Shown here in pieces: positions 53,366-61,737 of a stretch of 64,000 nucleotides of DNA (within the stretch, counting starts at the first letter, position 1; each line of letters opens with the position of its first letter). Origin of the DNA: UBA1732 sp045114235 (GTDB taxonomy: Bacteria > Verrucomicrobiota > Lentisphaeria > Victivallales > UBA1829). The position numbers and the translations under genes were made by a program. The stretch is from assembly GCA_045114235.1 (NCBI GenBank), contig JBGUKB010000078.1:7742-71741 (forward strand), read 5' to 3'. The notes under the pieces were generated by a model that made no database searches, was not told where the DNA came from, and saw only the letters and a program-made list of their open reading frames with translations.

Positions 53366-54745
53366 ATGATGAACAAGATGATGACCGCGGCTCTGATGAG
53401 CCTCGTTTTCGTTGGAATGTGCGCCGGAGCCGAGGAAGCGGCGGAAGCCGTCGCCGAAGTAACCGTGGCAGCCGAATCAGTTCAGGAGGCCGCCGCGCCC
53501 GCGCCATCGACCGCCGACTATGCGATGTTCGCAGTCAACAACCTGTGGGTCATGGCGGGCGGCATGCTGGTCTTCCTGATGCACCTCGGATTCGCGTGCG
53601 TCGAGTCCGGCCTCGCCCGCGCCAAGAACTGCAACAACATCCTCTTCAAGAACACCATGACCCCGGCGATCGGGTTCCTCTCCTACGCCGTCTGCGGCTT
53701 CGCGCTCATGTACCCCGGCGTGCACTGGATCTGGGAAAACTGGTTCGGGTTCGCCGGATTCGGCCTGCACCTGCCCGCGGGCGATCCGATCGCGTACCAC
53801 AACGGCGAATTCACCTACTGGACGGACTTCTTCTTCCAGGGCATGTTCGCCGCGACCGCCGCGACGATCGTGTCCGGCGCGGTCGCCGAACGCGTGAAGC
53901 TGACCAGCTACCTGATCTTCACTGCCATCTACGTGTCGGTCGTGTACCCGATCGTCGGCTCCTGGGGCTGGGGCGGCGGCTGGCTCGACGCCCTGCATTT
54001 CCACGACTTCGCCGGATCCACGTTCGTGCACAGTGTCGGCGGCTGGGCTGCCCTCTCCGGCGTGATCCTGCTCGGGCCGCGCATCGGCAAGTACGTCGAC
54101 GGCAAGGTGATGCCCATCATGGGCCACAACATGCCGCTCGTGACCATCGGCGTCTTCCTGCTCTGGCTCGGCTGGTTCGGGTTCAACGGCGCGTCCACCC
54201 TGAACGCCGATCCGAGCAAGGTCAGCCTCGTGCTCGTGAACACCATGATCGCGGCCAGCGCGGCTGTCGTCTCCAGCATGCTCACCAGCAAGATCATGTT
54301 GCACCACCCCGACCTCTCCATGACCATGAACGGCTGCCTCGCCGGACTCGTCGGCATCACCGCCGGCGCGGACTGCGTGAGCGTGGGCTCGGCGGTCATC
54401 ATCGGCCTCATCGCAGGCGTCATCGTAGTCCCCGCCGTCGTGTTCTTCGACCGGCTCCACCTCGACGACCCGGTCGGCGCGCTCTCCGTCCACCTGGTGA
54501 ACGGCGTCTGGGGCACGCTCGCGGTCGGCATCTTCTCCGTCGTGCCGGAATACACGTTCAAGGTACAGCTCCTCGGCGCGGTGGTCGTCGGCGTCGTGTC
54601 CTTCGTATCCTCCTTCGCGATCTTCTTCGCCCTGAAGAAAATCTCCGGCATCCGCGTCAGCGAGGAGGAAGAACTCCGCGGCCTCGACCTCTGCGAACAC
54701 GGCGGCGAAGCGTATCCCGGATTCCAGTTCTTCGTCAACATGTAA
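53366..54745 (+). CDS. amtB: Ammonium transporter
   Basis: 459 residues. A cleavable signal peptide (MMNKMMTAALMSLVFVGMCAGA) and an Ala/Glu-rich spacer precede eleven membrane helices. Typical blocks are VFLMHLGFACVESGLARAKN, DFFFQGMFAATAATIVSGAVAER, DFAGSTFVHSVGGWAAL with the first pore His, and the second pore His in VGALSVHLVNGVWG. It conducts ammonium into the cell and should be gated by the GlnK encoded just upstream. AAAGGA lies before the ATG. Confidence 0.96.
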   Translation: MMNKMMTAALMSLVFVGMCAGAEEAAEAVAEVTVAAESVQEAAAPAPSTADYAMFAVNNLWVMAGGMLVFLMHLGFACVESGLARAKNCNNILFKNTMTPAIGFLSYAVCGFALMYPGVHWIWENWFGFAGFGLHLPAGDPIAYHNGEFTYWTDFFFQGMFAATAATIVSGAVAERVKLTSYLIFTAIYVSVVYPIVGSWGWGGGWLDALHFHDFAGSTFVHSVGGWAALSGVILLGPRIGKYVDGKVMPIMGHNMPLVTIGVFLLWLGWFGFNGASTLNADPSKVSLVLVNTMIAASAAVVSSMLTSKIMLHHPDLSMTMNGCLAGLVGITAGADCVSVGSAVIIGLIAGVIVVPAVVFFDRLHLDDPVGALSVHLVNGVWGTLAVGIFSVVPEYTFKVQLLGAVVVGVVSFVSSFAIFFALKKISGIRVSEEEELRGLDLCEHGGEAYPGFQFFVNM

Positions 54746-54794
54746 GAAGGGCAAGCCCTTCACTGCGGCAGTGCGCTCAGCTTCGCTTGCGCAC
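54746..54794 (+). repeat. Hairpin repeat element, copy B, after amtB
   Basis: Directly after the stop codon lies the palindrome GAAGGGCAAGCCCTTC (54746-54761), a compensated variant of GGAGGACAAGTCCTCC. CACTG-CGG-CAGTG and a hairpin GTGCGC/GCGCAC (54771-54794) follow. Confidence 0.75.
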
Positions 54795-54812
54795 GGAGCT
54801 AAAACAAAATCA

Positions 54813-54848
54813 CCCCGGTCAGTTCAAAATGGCCGGGGCTTTCTTTTG
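54813..54848. terminator. Bidirectional terminator between convergent genes
   Basis: CCCCGG (54813-54818) pairs with CCGGGG (54833-54838). The + strand continues CTTTCTTTT and the minus strand TGATTTTGTTTT, so it can end both amtB and the acetyltransferase gene. Confidence 0.8.
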
Positions 54849-54888
54849 TCAGGAAATGTAAATCAAGGCTGTTTTCAGGCGAAAACAT

Positions 54889-55563
54889 TCATTTCGCCGC
54901 CGAAACGAAATCCGAAGCGCCCGAAGCCGCCTCGGCGGCGCGGATCTTCCTCAGTTCCTCCACGCAACGCGGCACATCGTCGAACGGCAAATTCCTGATC
55001 TTTTCGACGGGCAGGTCCCACCAGCGAAGTTCGAGCAGCGCCTCGATGATCTCCGGCGAGAACCGGTAGCGGATCAGTTTGGCGGGGACGCCGCCCACGA
55101 TCGCATACGGCGGGACGTCCTTCGTCACGACCGCGCCCATGGCGATGATCGCGCCGTCCCCGACCGTGACGCCGTCCTTGATGGCGACATTGCGGCCGAT
55201 CCACACGTCGTTCCCGATATGGCACGGGGTCTTCACTTCGTCATACTTGCAACGGCATTCCGGCGGCAGGTTCGGGCAATACGGCATCTCAAGATACAGA
55301 AAGGGATGGGTCGACAGAAAATCGGTCGGATGCTGCGTGGTCCCGATACACACATAGCGGGCGATGGAACAATATTTCCCGATGGTCGTTTCCTTGTTCG
55401 CGACCTCGAGCCCTTTTCCCGCGTACGAGCCAAGGCCGAATTTGCACTTGCGGCTCCGGGTTTTCATATTATGCTCAAACACGACCCGCTTGCGGACTCT
55501 TTTGCGACGTTCGCGGTCGGGGATAAAATTACAAAGAAAACGTTTCAGGAACAAAGGGAACAT
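54889..55563 (-). CDS. CatB-like hexapeptide O-acetyltransferase
   Basis: 224 residues from MFPLFLKRFLCNFIPD. A left-handed beta-helix of hexapeptide repeats spans about 35-165: TTIGKYCSIARYVCIGTTQHP carries the catalytic His, and HIGNDVWIGRNVAIKDGVTVGDGAIIAMGAVVTKDV follows in shorter repeats. The C-terminal helix RYRFSPEIIEALLELRWWDLP is typical of xenobiotic (Vat/CatB) and sugar acetyltransferases. Sugar O-acetylation, for example of surface glycans, is the likelier role. ATG 55563 has GAGGAG six bases upstream. Confidence 0.88.
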   Translation of the reverse strand: MFPLFLKRFLCNFIPDRERRKRVRKRVVFEHNMKTRSRKCKFGLGSYAGKGLEVANKETTIGKYCSIARYVCIGTTQHPTDFLSTHPFLYLEMPYCPNLPPECRCKYDEVKTPCHIGNDVWIGRNVAIKDGVTVGDGAIIAMGAVVTKDVPPYAIVGGVPAKLIRYRFSPEIIEALLELRWWDLPVEKIRNLPFDDVPRCVEELRKIRAAEAASGASDFVSAAK

Positions 55564-55663
55564 AAGGGCTCCTCGGGGGGTGTTGGGGATTGAAACGGCA
55601 AGTCTTTTTGTTAATATAGCTTTTTCCTTGACGGATATCAAGTTGGAAACACAAAAAAAGATT

Positions 55664-56587
55664 TTACTCGGCTTTCTGGTAGACGCGGACGTAGTCGACA
55701 TACATGCGGACCGGGAACGGCACTTTCGTGACGTCGCCGCCGCTGTCGCCGCCGAGCGCGAGGTTCACCAGCAGATAATGGGGCTGGTGGAACGGGTTTT
55801 CGACGGAACGGTAGCGCGCGTTTTTGACCTCGGCGATGGAGGAATCGTTCACGGCGACGCCGTCCACGGACAGCACGATGCGGTTCTCGTCCCAGTCCAT
55901 CGCGTAGACGTGGAATTTGTCCGCCCAGTCCGGGTCATCCTTCTGATACTTGCCGAGCGGGACGCGGACGGTGCTCCATTCGGGCGACCACTGGCCTTTC
56001 TCCGAGGACCAGCAGAAATTCGCCAGGACCAGTTCCTTGTAATACTCGAAGATGTCGATCTCGCCGCAGGACGGCCAGTTCTCGGACACGCCGAGCGTCC
56101 AGAACGCGGGCCAGGAGCCTTCCATCAGGGGCGCTTTGATGCGCGCCTCGATGCGGCCGTACTGGAACGAATGCAGCCCCTTGGTGATGAGGCAGGCTGA
56201 GGTGTATTCGATGGGGCGGTCGTTCCCGCCGAACCCGAACCAGCCGCCGTTCCCACGCGGATTCGGCAGCGGCTGTTCGTGGTGTTCGCCCGTGATGACC
56301 AGGCATCCGTCGCGCACCTCGGCGCTCTCCGGACGGTACCACTGCGCCTCATGGTTCCGCACATACCCGGTCTCGTACGTCCAGTTCGCCGGATCGGGCC
56401 GTCCGTCCGTGTTGAACTCGTCGGACCACGCCAGCTTCATGCCGACGGGCGGATTCGGCGCGAAGGGATCGGCTTCGGGCGCGGACGCCGCGGCGGAACC
56501 GGAGGATTCCGCGGGCTGGGACGATTGGGTGGGACCGCAAGCGGCAAGGATGCAGGCAAAAACGACCGGAAGGAACAGTGCTTTCAT
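55664..56587 (-). CDS. GH16 family lipoprotein (beta-glucanase/laminarinase type)
   Basis: 307 residues. A signal peptide with lipobox LAAC is followed by a Ser/Ala/Glu-rich linker. The GH16 jelly roll starts MKLAWSDEFNTDGRPDPANW. The catalytic motif is CGEIDIFEYY, with nucleophile and acid/base Glu; FHVYAMDWDENRI and PHYLLVNLALGG follow. The family hydrolyses beta-1,3 or mixed-linked glucans, agarose or carrageenan; the exact substrate is not readable here. Several starts are stacked (TTG, ATG, ATG); I chose ATG 56587, seven bases after AGGAGG. It follows rho with 69 bases between. Confidence 0.9.
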   Translation of the reverse strand: MKALFLPVVFACILAACGPTQSSQPAESSGSAAASAPEADPFAPNPPVGMKLAWSDEFNTDGRPDPANWTYETGYVRNHEAQWYRPESAEVRDGCLVITGEHHEQPLPNPRGNGGWFGFGGNDRPIEYTSACLITKGLHSFQYGRIEARIKAPLMEGSWPAFWTLGVSENWPSCGEIDIFEYYKELVLANFCWSSEKGQWSPEWSTVRVPLGKYQKDDPDWADKFHVYAMDWDENRIVLSVDGVAVNDSSIAEVKNARYRSVENPFHQPHYLLVNLALGGDSGGDVTKVPFPVRMYVDYVRVYQKAE

Positions 56588-56656
56588 CATCAAACCTCCT
56601 GAGCGGGGTTGAGTTCGGGACGGGACAACGGGAACAGGAATCTTTCGGAACCCGCC

Positions 56657-58981
56657 TCAGTTCGAGGCGGGCATGGACATCAGGAATTCGGCATTCGTCG
56701 AGACCTTTTTGAGCTTGGAGATCAGGACCTCCATGGCCTCGACGGGCGGGACGCCGGTCATTGCCTTGCGGAGGGTCCAGACGCGCGGAAGCTCGTCGCG
56801 GTGGAGCAGGAGCTCCTCCTTGCGCGTGCCGCTCGCCTCGATGTTGATGGCGGGGTAGACGCGCTTGTCGACGAGACGGCGGTCGAGGTGGAGCTCCATG
56901 TTGCCGGTGCCCTTGAACTCCTCGAAGATGACCTCGTCCATCTTGCTGCCGGTGTCGATCAGCGCGGTGGCGATGATGGTCAGGCTGCCGTAGTCCTCGA
57001 TGTTGCGCGCCGCGCCGAAGAAGCGTTTCGGCTTGTGCAGGGCATTGGCGTCGACGCCGCCGGTCAGGATCTTGCCGCTGTGGGGTTGGAGCGTGTTGTA
57101 GGCGCGGGCGAGGCGCGTGATGGAGTCGAGCAGGATCACGACGTCCTTCCGGGATTCCACGAGGCGCTTCGCCTTCTCGATGACCATTTCGGCGATCTGC
57201 ACGTGGCGCTCCGGCGGCTCGTCGAAGGTCGAGCTCACGACCTCGGCGTTGGAGCTCACGCTCATTTTCATGTCGGTGACTTCCTCCGGGCGTTCGTCGA
57301 TCAGGAGGATGATCAGGATGACTTCGGGGTTGTTCTTGATGATGGAGTTCGCCATCTTCTGCAGGAGCACTGTCTTGCCGGTACGGGGCGGCGCGACGAT
57401 GAGGCCGCGCTGGCCGAGTCCGATCGGCGTCACCAGGTCGACCACGCGTCCGCAGAGTTCGTCCGGGGTCGTCTCGAGGAAGAGGCGGCGGGTCGGAAAA
57501 TACGGCTTCAGCTCGTTGAACGGGATGATGTCGCGCTTGCACTCGGGCGACTGGTGGTTGATGCTGGTCACGCGGAACATCGCGAAGAAGCGTTCCTTCT
57601 CGCGCGGCTGGCGGATCTCGCCCTCGATGAAATCGCCCGTGCGGACGGCATAACGGCGGACCTGGTTCGGGCTGAGGTAGATATCCTCGGAGGACGGCAG
57701 ATAGCTGTAGTACGGGGAACGCAGGAAGCCGAAGCCGTCGGGCATGATCTCAAGGAAGCCGCTTCCGACGAGGATGCAGCGGTCGCTGTTGGCGCGGATG
57801 ATCTCGAACACGAGCTCGGATTTGGTGAGGACGCCGACGCCCTCGATCCCCATGTCGCGCGCCATCTGGTTGAGCTCGGTGATGCTCTTCTGCTGAAGCT
57901 CGGAAATATTCAGGGTCGGCGGCGGGATCGGCTCGCCGTTTTCATCGTATTCGATGCGCGGACCGTTGTTGTAGTTCTGCTGCGTCATCTTCATGAGACG
58001 GCGGATTTCGGCGTAGGTCGGATCGTCGCCGCCCTGGCGGATGCTGTTGTAGCCGCCGCCGTTGCCGCCGCCCTGGAACCGACGTTTCTGGTTCTGCTGG
58101 TTCTGGTTGTTCTGCTGCTTGTTGAACTGGCGGTTGTTCTGCTGATTGTTATTGAACTGGCGGTTGTTCTGCTGGTTGTTATTGTTGTTGAACTGGCGGT
58201 TGTGCTTGTTGTTGCGCTGCTGGTTCTGGTTGTTCTGCTGGTTCTGGCCGTGATTGCGCTGCTGGTTGCCCTGCTGATTCTGGTTGTTCTGCTGGTTCTG
58301 CTGTGCGGCCGGACGCGCGTCGGATTCGCCCTGCGCGGCTTCCGCGGATTCGCCCTGCGGACGCGGTTCGGAGGGAGCCTGTTCGCCGAGATTCCGGGTC
58401 TCCATGTTGTCGTCCGGAAAATCCGGCATGGGATCTTCGTTCCGCTGCATGCGGGCGGGAGCTTTCGGCGCGGGCGGCACATAGACGATGCTGTCGTCGT
58501 CGGGCGGGAGGTCGACGGACGCCCCGCCGGACTCGTTCATGCCGGCGACCACGATCTCGTTCGGACGGATTCCGCCGGGGAACTCCTGATCCTGCGAATC
58601 GGCGTCGAAATCATCATCGTCGAGGTTGAATTTATAGGTGCGGACGGCTTTCAGGCCATTGCGGGAAGCCGGGGTGAAGGATTCGACGTGCTGAACGGAT
58701 GCGGGGTCGTAATCGCCGTCTTCCCCGAAATCCGCGTCGGACGCGTCGTTGCGGGACGCGGCGGAACGGGCGGCGGGCTTTTCTTCCGGCTCGGACTCCA
58801 GCGGCAGATCGGGCGCGGCATCCGCGGCTTCGTCTTCCGGGCGTTTTTTCGGCGGACGGCCGCGGCGTTTCTTCACGGGCGTTTCGGCTTCCGCTTCCAC
58901 GGCCGGGGCGGCCTGTTCCGGCATTTCATTCTGCACGGGATTCTGGTTTTCGGACTGCATTGCTTCCAATTCGTCAGACAT
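56657..58981 (-). CDS. rho: Transcription termination factor Rho with prion-like Asn/Gln-rich insert
   Basis: 774 residues, nearly twice E. coli Rho (419). Residues 1-225 are acidic and disordered, with a basic KKRRGRPPKKRP motif. Residues about 226-300 are almost pure Asn/Gln with scattered Arg and Phe (repeats of NNRQFNNN type). From about residue 335 it is normal Rho: Rho-N (SITELNQMARDMG), the RNA-binding cold-shock fold (GFGFLRSPYYSYLPSSEDIY), Walker A APPRTGKTVLLQK, Walker B VVILLDSITRLARAYN, and the GALTIIATALIDTGSKMD-type Q/R loop region. Prion-like N-terminal domains are known in some Rho proteins, notably that of Clostridium botulinum. AAAGGA precedes two adjacent ATG codons (58984, 58981). 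Confidence 0.95.
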   Translation of the reverse strand: MSDELEAMQSENQNPVQNEMPEQAAPAVEAEAETPVKKRRGRPPKKRPEDEAADAAPDLPLESEPEEKPAARSAASRNDASDADFGEDGDYDPASVQHVESFTPASRNGLKAVRTYKFNLDDDDFDADSQDQEFPGGIRPNEIVVAGMNESGGASVDLPPDDDSIVYVPPAPKAPARMQRNEDPMPDFPDDNMETRNLGEQAPSEPRPQGESAEAAQGESDARPAAQQNQQNNQNQQGNQQRNHGQNQQNNQNQQRNNKHNRQFNNNNNQQNNRQFNNNQQNNRQFNKQQNNQNQQNQKRRFQGGGNGGGYNSIRQGGDDPTYAEIRRLMKMTQQNYNNGPRIEYDENGEPIPPPTLNISELQQKSITELNQMARDMGIEGVGVLTKSELVFEIIRANSDRCILVGSGFLEIMPDGFGFLRSPYYSYLPSSEDIYLSPNQVRRYAVRTGDFIEGEIRQPREKERFFAMFRVTSINHQSPECKRDIIPFNELKPYFPTRRLFLETTPDELCGRVVDLVTPIGLGQRGLIVAPPRTGKTVLLQKMANSIIKNNPEVILIILLIDERPEEVTDMKMSVSSNAEVVSSTFDEPPERHVQIAEMVIEKAKRLVESRKDVVILLDSITRLARAYNTLQPHSGKILTGGVDANALHKPKRFFGAARNIEDYGSLTIIATALIDTGSKMDEVIFEEFKGTGNMELHLDRRLVDKRVYPAINIEASGTRKEELLLHRDELPRVWTLRKAMTGVPPVEAMEVLISKLKKVSTNAEFLMSMPASN

Positions 58982-59040
58982 CATTTGTTCCTTTCGGATG
59001 TGTTATTATGAATTATGAATAAAAGACTTAATATAAAAAA

Positions 59041-59733
59041 TTACGGTAGGTTTGATTTCAACTGTGCTACCAGCTCGAAGCACTGTTTCCGCAGATGCTC
59101 CAGCCCGCCGTTGTTGATCAGCCCGAAATCGGCACGGGCGAGTTTCGCATCGGCGGACATCTGCACGTCCAGACGCGATTCCGCCTCTTCGCGCAACAGA
59201 CCGTTGCGCGTCATCAGGCGTTCGATCTGCATCGGGCGCGGCATCCAGACCGCGATCGTGCGCGAATATTTCGTCTCCCAGCCGATCTCGAAAAGCAGCG
59301 GGACCTCGACCAGGACCAGGTCATTCTCCTTGACGGAATCCTGAACCATGAGCTCATGCAGACGCTGTTCCACCGCGGGATGCACCAGCGCGTTCAGCGC
59401 CGCAAAAGCACCGGCACGGTCCGACGCGGCAAAAAGCCGTTTCGACAGCGCCGCCCGGTCGATGCGCGAATCCGTGGTCACGATGTCGTCGCCCCAGTTT
59501 TTTCGCATTCCGTCCAGCAGGTCCGGCATAGGATGTTCATAAAGATCGTGGCAGATCGCATCGGTGTCGTAAAGATGGGAGAATCCGGCTTCCAGCAGGA
59601 AATGGCCCGCCGTCGTTTTTCCGCATGCGATTCCGCCTGTCAGAGCAAGAGGTTTCAACTCTTCCGTCTCCGCGGGTTCGTTTGGGTTGTGTGATTTCCG
59701 GAATGCGTTTCTCGTGCCGTCCAGGGCAAACAT
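59041..59733 (-). CDS. coaE: Dephospho-CoA kinase
   Basis: 230 residues. The P-loop is LALTGGIACGKTTAGHF; then comes YDTDAICHDLYEHP, the substrate region, and LVEVPLLFEIGWE and MQIERLMTRNGL of the LID. It phosphorylates dephospho-CoA in the last step of CoA synthesis. It is about 30 residues longer at the N-terminus than most CoaE; no closer ATG exists, so the start (ATG 59733, or TTG 59751) is uncertain. It lies upstream of rho on the same strand, 59 bases apart. Confidence 0.92.
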   Translation of the reverse strand: MFALDGTRNAFRKSHNPNEPAETEELKPLALTGGIACGKTTAGHFLLEAGFSHLYDTDAICHDLYEHPMPDLLDGMRKNWGDDIVTTDSRIDRAALSKRLFAASDRAGAFAALNALVHPAVEQRLHELMVQDSVKENDLVLVEVPLLFEIGWETKYSRTIAVWMPRPMQIERLMTRNGLLREEAESRLDVQMSADAKLARADFGLINNGGLEHLRKQCFELVAQLKSNLP

Positions 59734-59869
59734 ATTCCGGGAGTCCGACAATCCGTCCGATACATGATACAGGCGGATGATGCCTGCCGGACGAGTCGGG
59801 GATTTTTATGACCGGATGGCCGGACAAACAACAGAGTTCCGGGGCGGTCATAATCAGGTGAATGAGTTT

Positions 59870-59898
59870 AATGTAGCACGCCGCGTTCCTTTTTTCAA
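59870..59898 (-). promoter_or_regulatory. Promoter of coaE
   Basis: On the minus strand TTGAAA (59898-59893), a 17-base spacer and TACATT (59875-59870). Confidence 0.65.
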
Positions 59899-60031
59899 GC
59901 GTATTTTCGGAAAAAAACGGAAAAACCGCCTGAAATCGCCTTTTTTCCGCAAAGGATGCCGCCGAAAAAGGGGCTTCCGGCATCGTCCGGGGCTTTTTTG
60001 GAAACACTCCGAAAAAAACGGCGTTTCCCGG

Positions 60032-60060
60032 TTGATAAATCCCCGTTTCACGGTTATATT
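60032..60060 (+). promoter_or_regulatory. Promoter of the DUF1846-proB-miaB group
   Basis: TTGATA (60032-60037), a 17-base spacer and TATATT (60055-60060). The expected start is about 60067, giving a 150-base leader to ATG 60217. Confidence 0.65.
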
Positions 60061-60216
60061 ATTATGAGAAAAAACTTTGAAAAACAGACGCGCTTCCCCT
60101 GTCTTTTTTTGTCCCCCTGCCCAGTATCATACATACCCGGTCCGCGAACCGGAATGCACGATATGGAATGGACCGGAAAAACATCGGACGCGCGCCGGAA
60201 AACACGGAAAACGACG

Positions 60217-61731
60217 ATGAACGAGATCGGTTTTGACAACACACGCTATCTGGAGGAGCAGTCCGCCGAGATCCTCCGCCGCGCCGAGCGGTTCCAGAAC
60301 AAACTTTACATCGAATTCGGGGGCAAGCTCGCCTACGACTACCACGCCGCGCGCATCCTGCCCGGCTTCGACCCGAACGTCAAGCTCAAACTGCTCCAGC
60401 GCCTGAAAGACAAGATCGACGTCGTGATCTGCATCTACGCCGGCGACATCGAACGCAAGAAGATCCGCGCCGACTTCGGCATCGCCTACGACGCCGACAC
60501 CTTCCGCATCATGGACAACCTCCGTTCCCTCGGCATCAGCGTGAAGGCGGTCGTCGTGACCCGCTACGAGGACCACCCCGCGGTCAACAACTTCATCACC
60601 AAGCTCGAACGCCGCAACGTCGCCGTCTACAAGCACAAGACCATCAAGGGCTACCCCGCCGACGTCGACCTCATCGTGAGCGACGCCGGATACGGCGCGA
60701 ACCCGTACGTCGAGACCGACCGGCCGATCGTGATCGTGACCGGCCCCGGCCCCAGCAGCGGCAAGATGGCGACCTGCCTTTCCCAGGTCTACCACGAGCA
60801 CAAGCGCGGCGTCGCCGCCGGTTACGCCAAGTTCGAGACGTTCCCCGTCTGGAATCTCCCGCTGAACCACCCGGTGAACATCGCCTACGAGGCCGCCACC
60901 GCCGACATCGGCGACGTGAACATGGTCGACCCGTTCCACCTGGACGCCTACGGCACGACCGCGGTCAACTACAACCGCGACATCGAGATCTTCCCCGTCG
61001 TCCGCCGCATCATGGAGCGCATCATGGGCGAAGGCCAGGTCTACAAGTCCCCGACCGACATGGGCGTGAACCGCGTCGGATTCGCAATCTCGGACGACGC
61101 CGTCGTGCGCGAGGCATCCAAGCAGGAGATCATCCGCCGCTGGTTCCGCTACAGCGCGGAATACGCCCTCGGCGCGACCGACCTCAATACCGTCCAGCGC
61201 GTGCAGATCCTCATGGACAACCTCGGGATCAAGGGCGAGGACCGCCCCGTGGTCATCCCCGCCCGCGAGACCGCCGCGCAGGCCGCGCAGATACCCGGAC
61301 ACGGCAACGACGGTTTCTTCTGCGGCGCCGCGCTCCAGCTCCCCGACGGACGCATGATCACCGGCAAGAACTCCCCGCTGCTCCACGCCGCGGCCGCATG
61401 CGTGCTGAAGGCGCTGAAGGAACTCGCGAACCTCCCGCACGAACTCGACCTGCTCTCCCCGGACGTGATCGACTCCGTGGCGCACCTCAAGAAGACGCTG
61501 AAGAACCCGCGCGTCAGCCTCGACCTCGAGGAAACCCTGATCGCGCTCGCCGTCAGCACCACCGCCAACCCCGCCGCGAAACTCGCGCTGAACCATCTTT
61601 CCCAGCTCAACGGCTGCGAAATGCACCTCTCCCACCTCCCCGCGCAGGGCGACGCCGCCGGACTCCGCAAGCTCGGCGTCAACCTCACCAGCGATCCGAA
61701 ATTCGCCAGCCGCGACCTCTTTGTGGAATGA
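60217..61731 (+). CDS. DUF1846 domain protein
   Basis: 504 residues, matching the normal DUF1846 length. Family blocks include GFDNTRYLEEQSAEILRRA at the start, KLYIEFGGKLAYDYHAARIL, VTGPGPSSGKMATCLSQVYH (a P-loop-like stretch) and YKSPTDMGVNRVGFAI. The family is widespread in Firmicutes and gut bacteria and has no established enzymatic role; a nucleotide-binding function is suggested by the Gly/Ser/Lys loop. ATG 60217 has GGAAAA eight bases upstream; longer upstream extensions are hydrophilic and unlike the family. proB starts six bases after its stop, so they share a transcript. Confidence 0.85.
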   Translation: MNEIGFDNTRYLEEQSAEILRRAERFQNKLYIEFGGKLAYDYHAARILPGFDPNVKLKLLQRLKDKIDVVICIYAGDIERKKIRADFGIAYDADTFRIMDNLRSLGISVKAVVVTRYEDHPAVNNFITKLERRNVAVYKHKTIKGYPADVDLIVSDAGYGANPYVETDRPIVIVTGPGPSSGKMATCLSQVYHEHKRGVAAGYAKFETFPVWNLPLNHPVNIAYEAATADIGDVNMVDPFHLDAYGTTAVNYNRDIEIFPVVRRIMERIMGEGQVYKSPTDMGVNRVGFAISDDAVVREASKQEIIRRWFRYSAEYALGATDLNTVQRVQILMDNLGIKGEDRPVVIPARETAAQAAQIPGHGNDGFFCGAALQLPDGRMITGKNSPLLHAAAACVLKALKELANLPHELDLLSPDVIDSVAHLKKTLKNPRVSLDLEETLIALAVSTTANPAAKLALNHLSQLNGCEMHLSHLPAQGDAAGLRKLGVNLTSDPKFASRDLFVE

Positions 61732-61737
61732 TCCGTC

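Larger units (their letters stand above)
59734..60216. other. Divergent intergenic region between coaE and the DUF1846 gene
   Basis: This 483-base gap holds divergent promoters for coaE (59870-59898) and the + strand gene (60032-60060). Between them lie GC-rich hairpins with A/T runs, such as GATGCCG/CGGCATC (59956-59986) followed by a run of six T near 59992. I see no gene; a short untranslated RNA cannot be ruled out. Confidence 0.5.

Noticed and set aside
56609..59011. 800-codon + strand frame opposite rho
   Set aside because: Antisense shadow. Its Val/Leu-rich stretch is the reverse of the Asn/Gln codons in rho.
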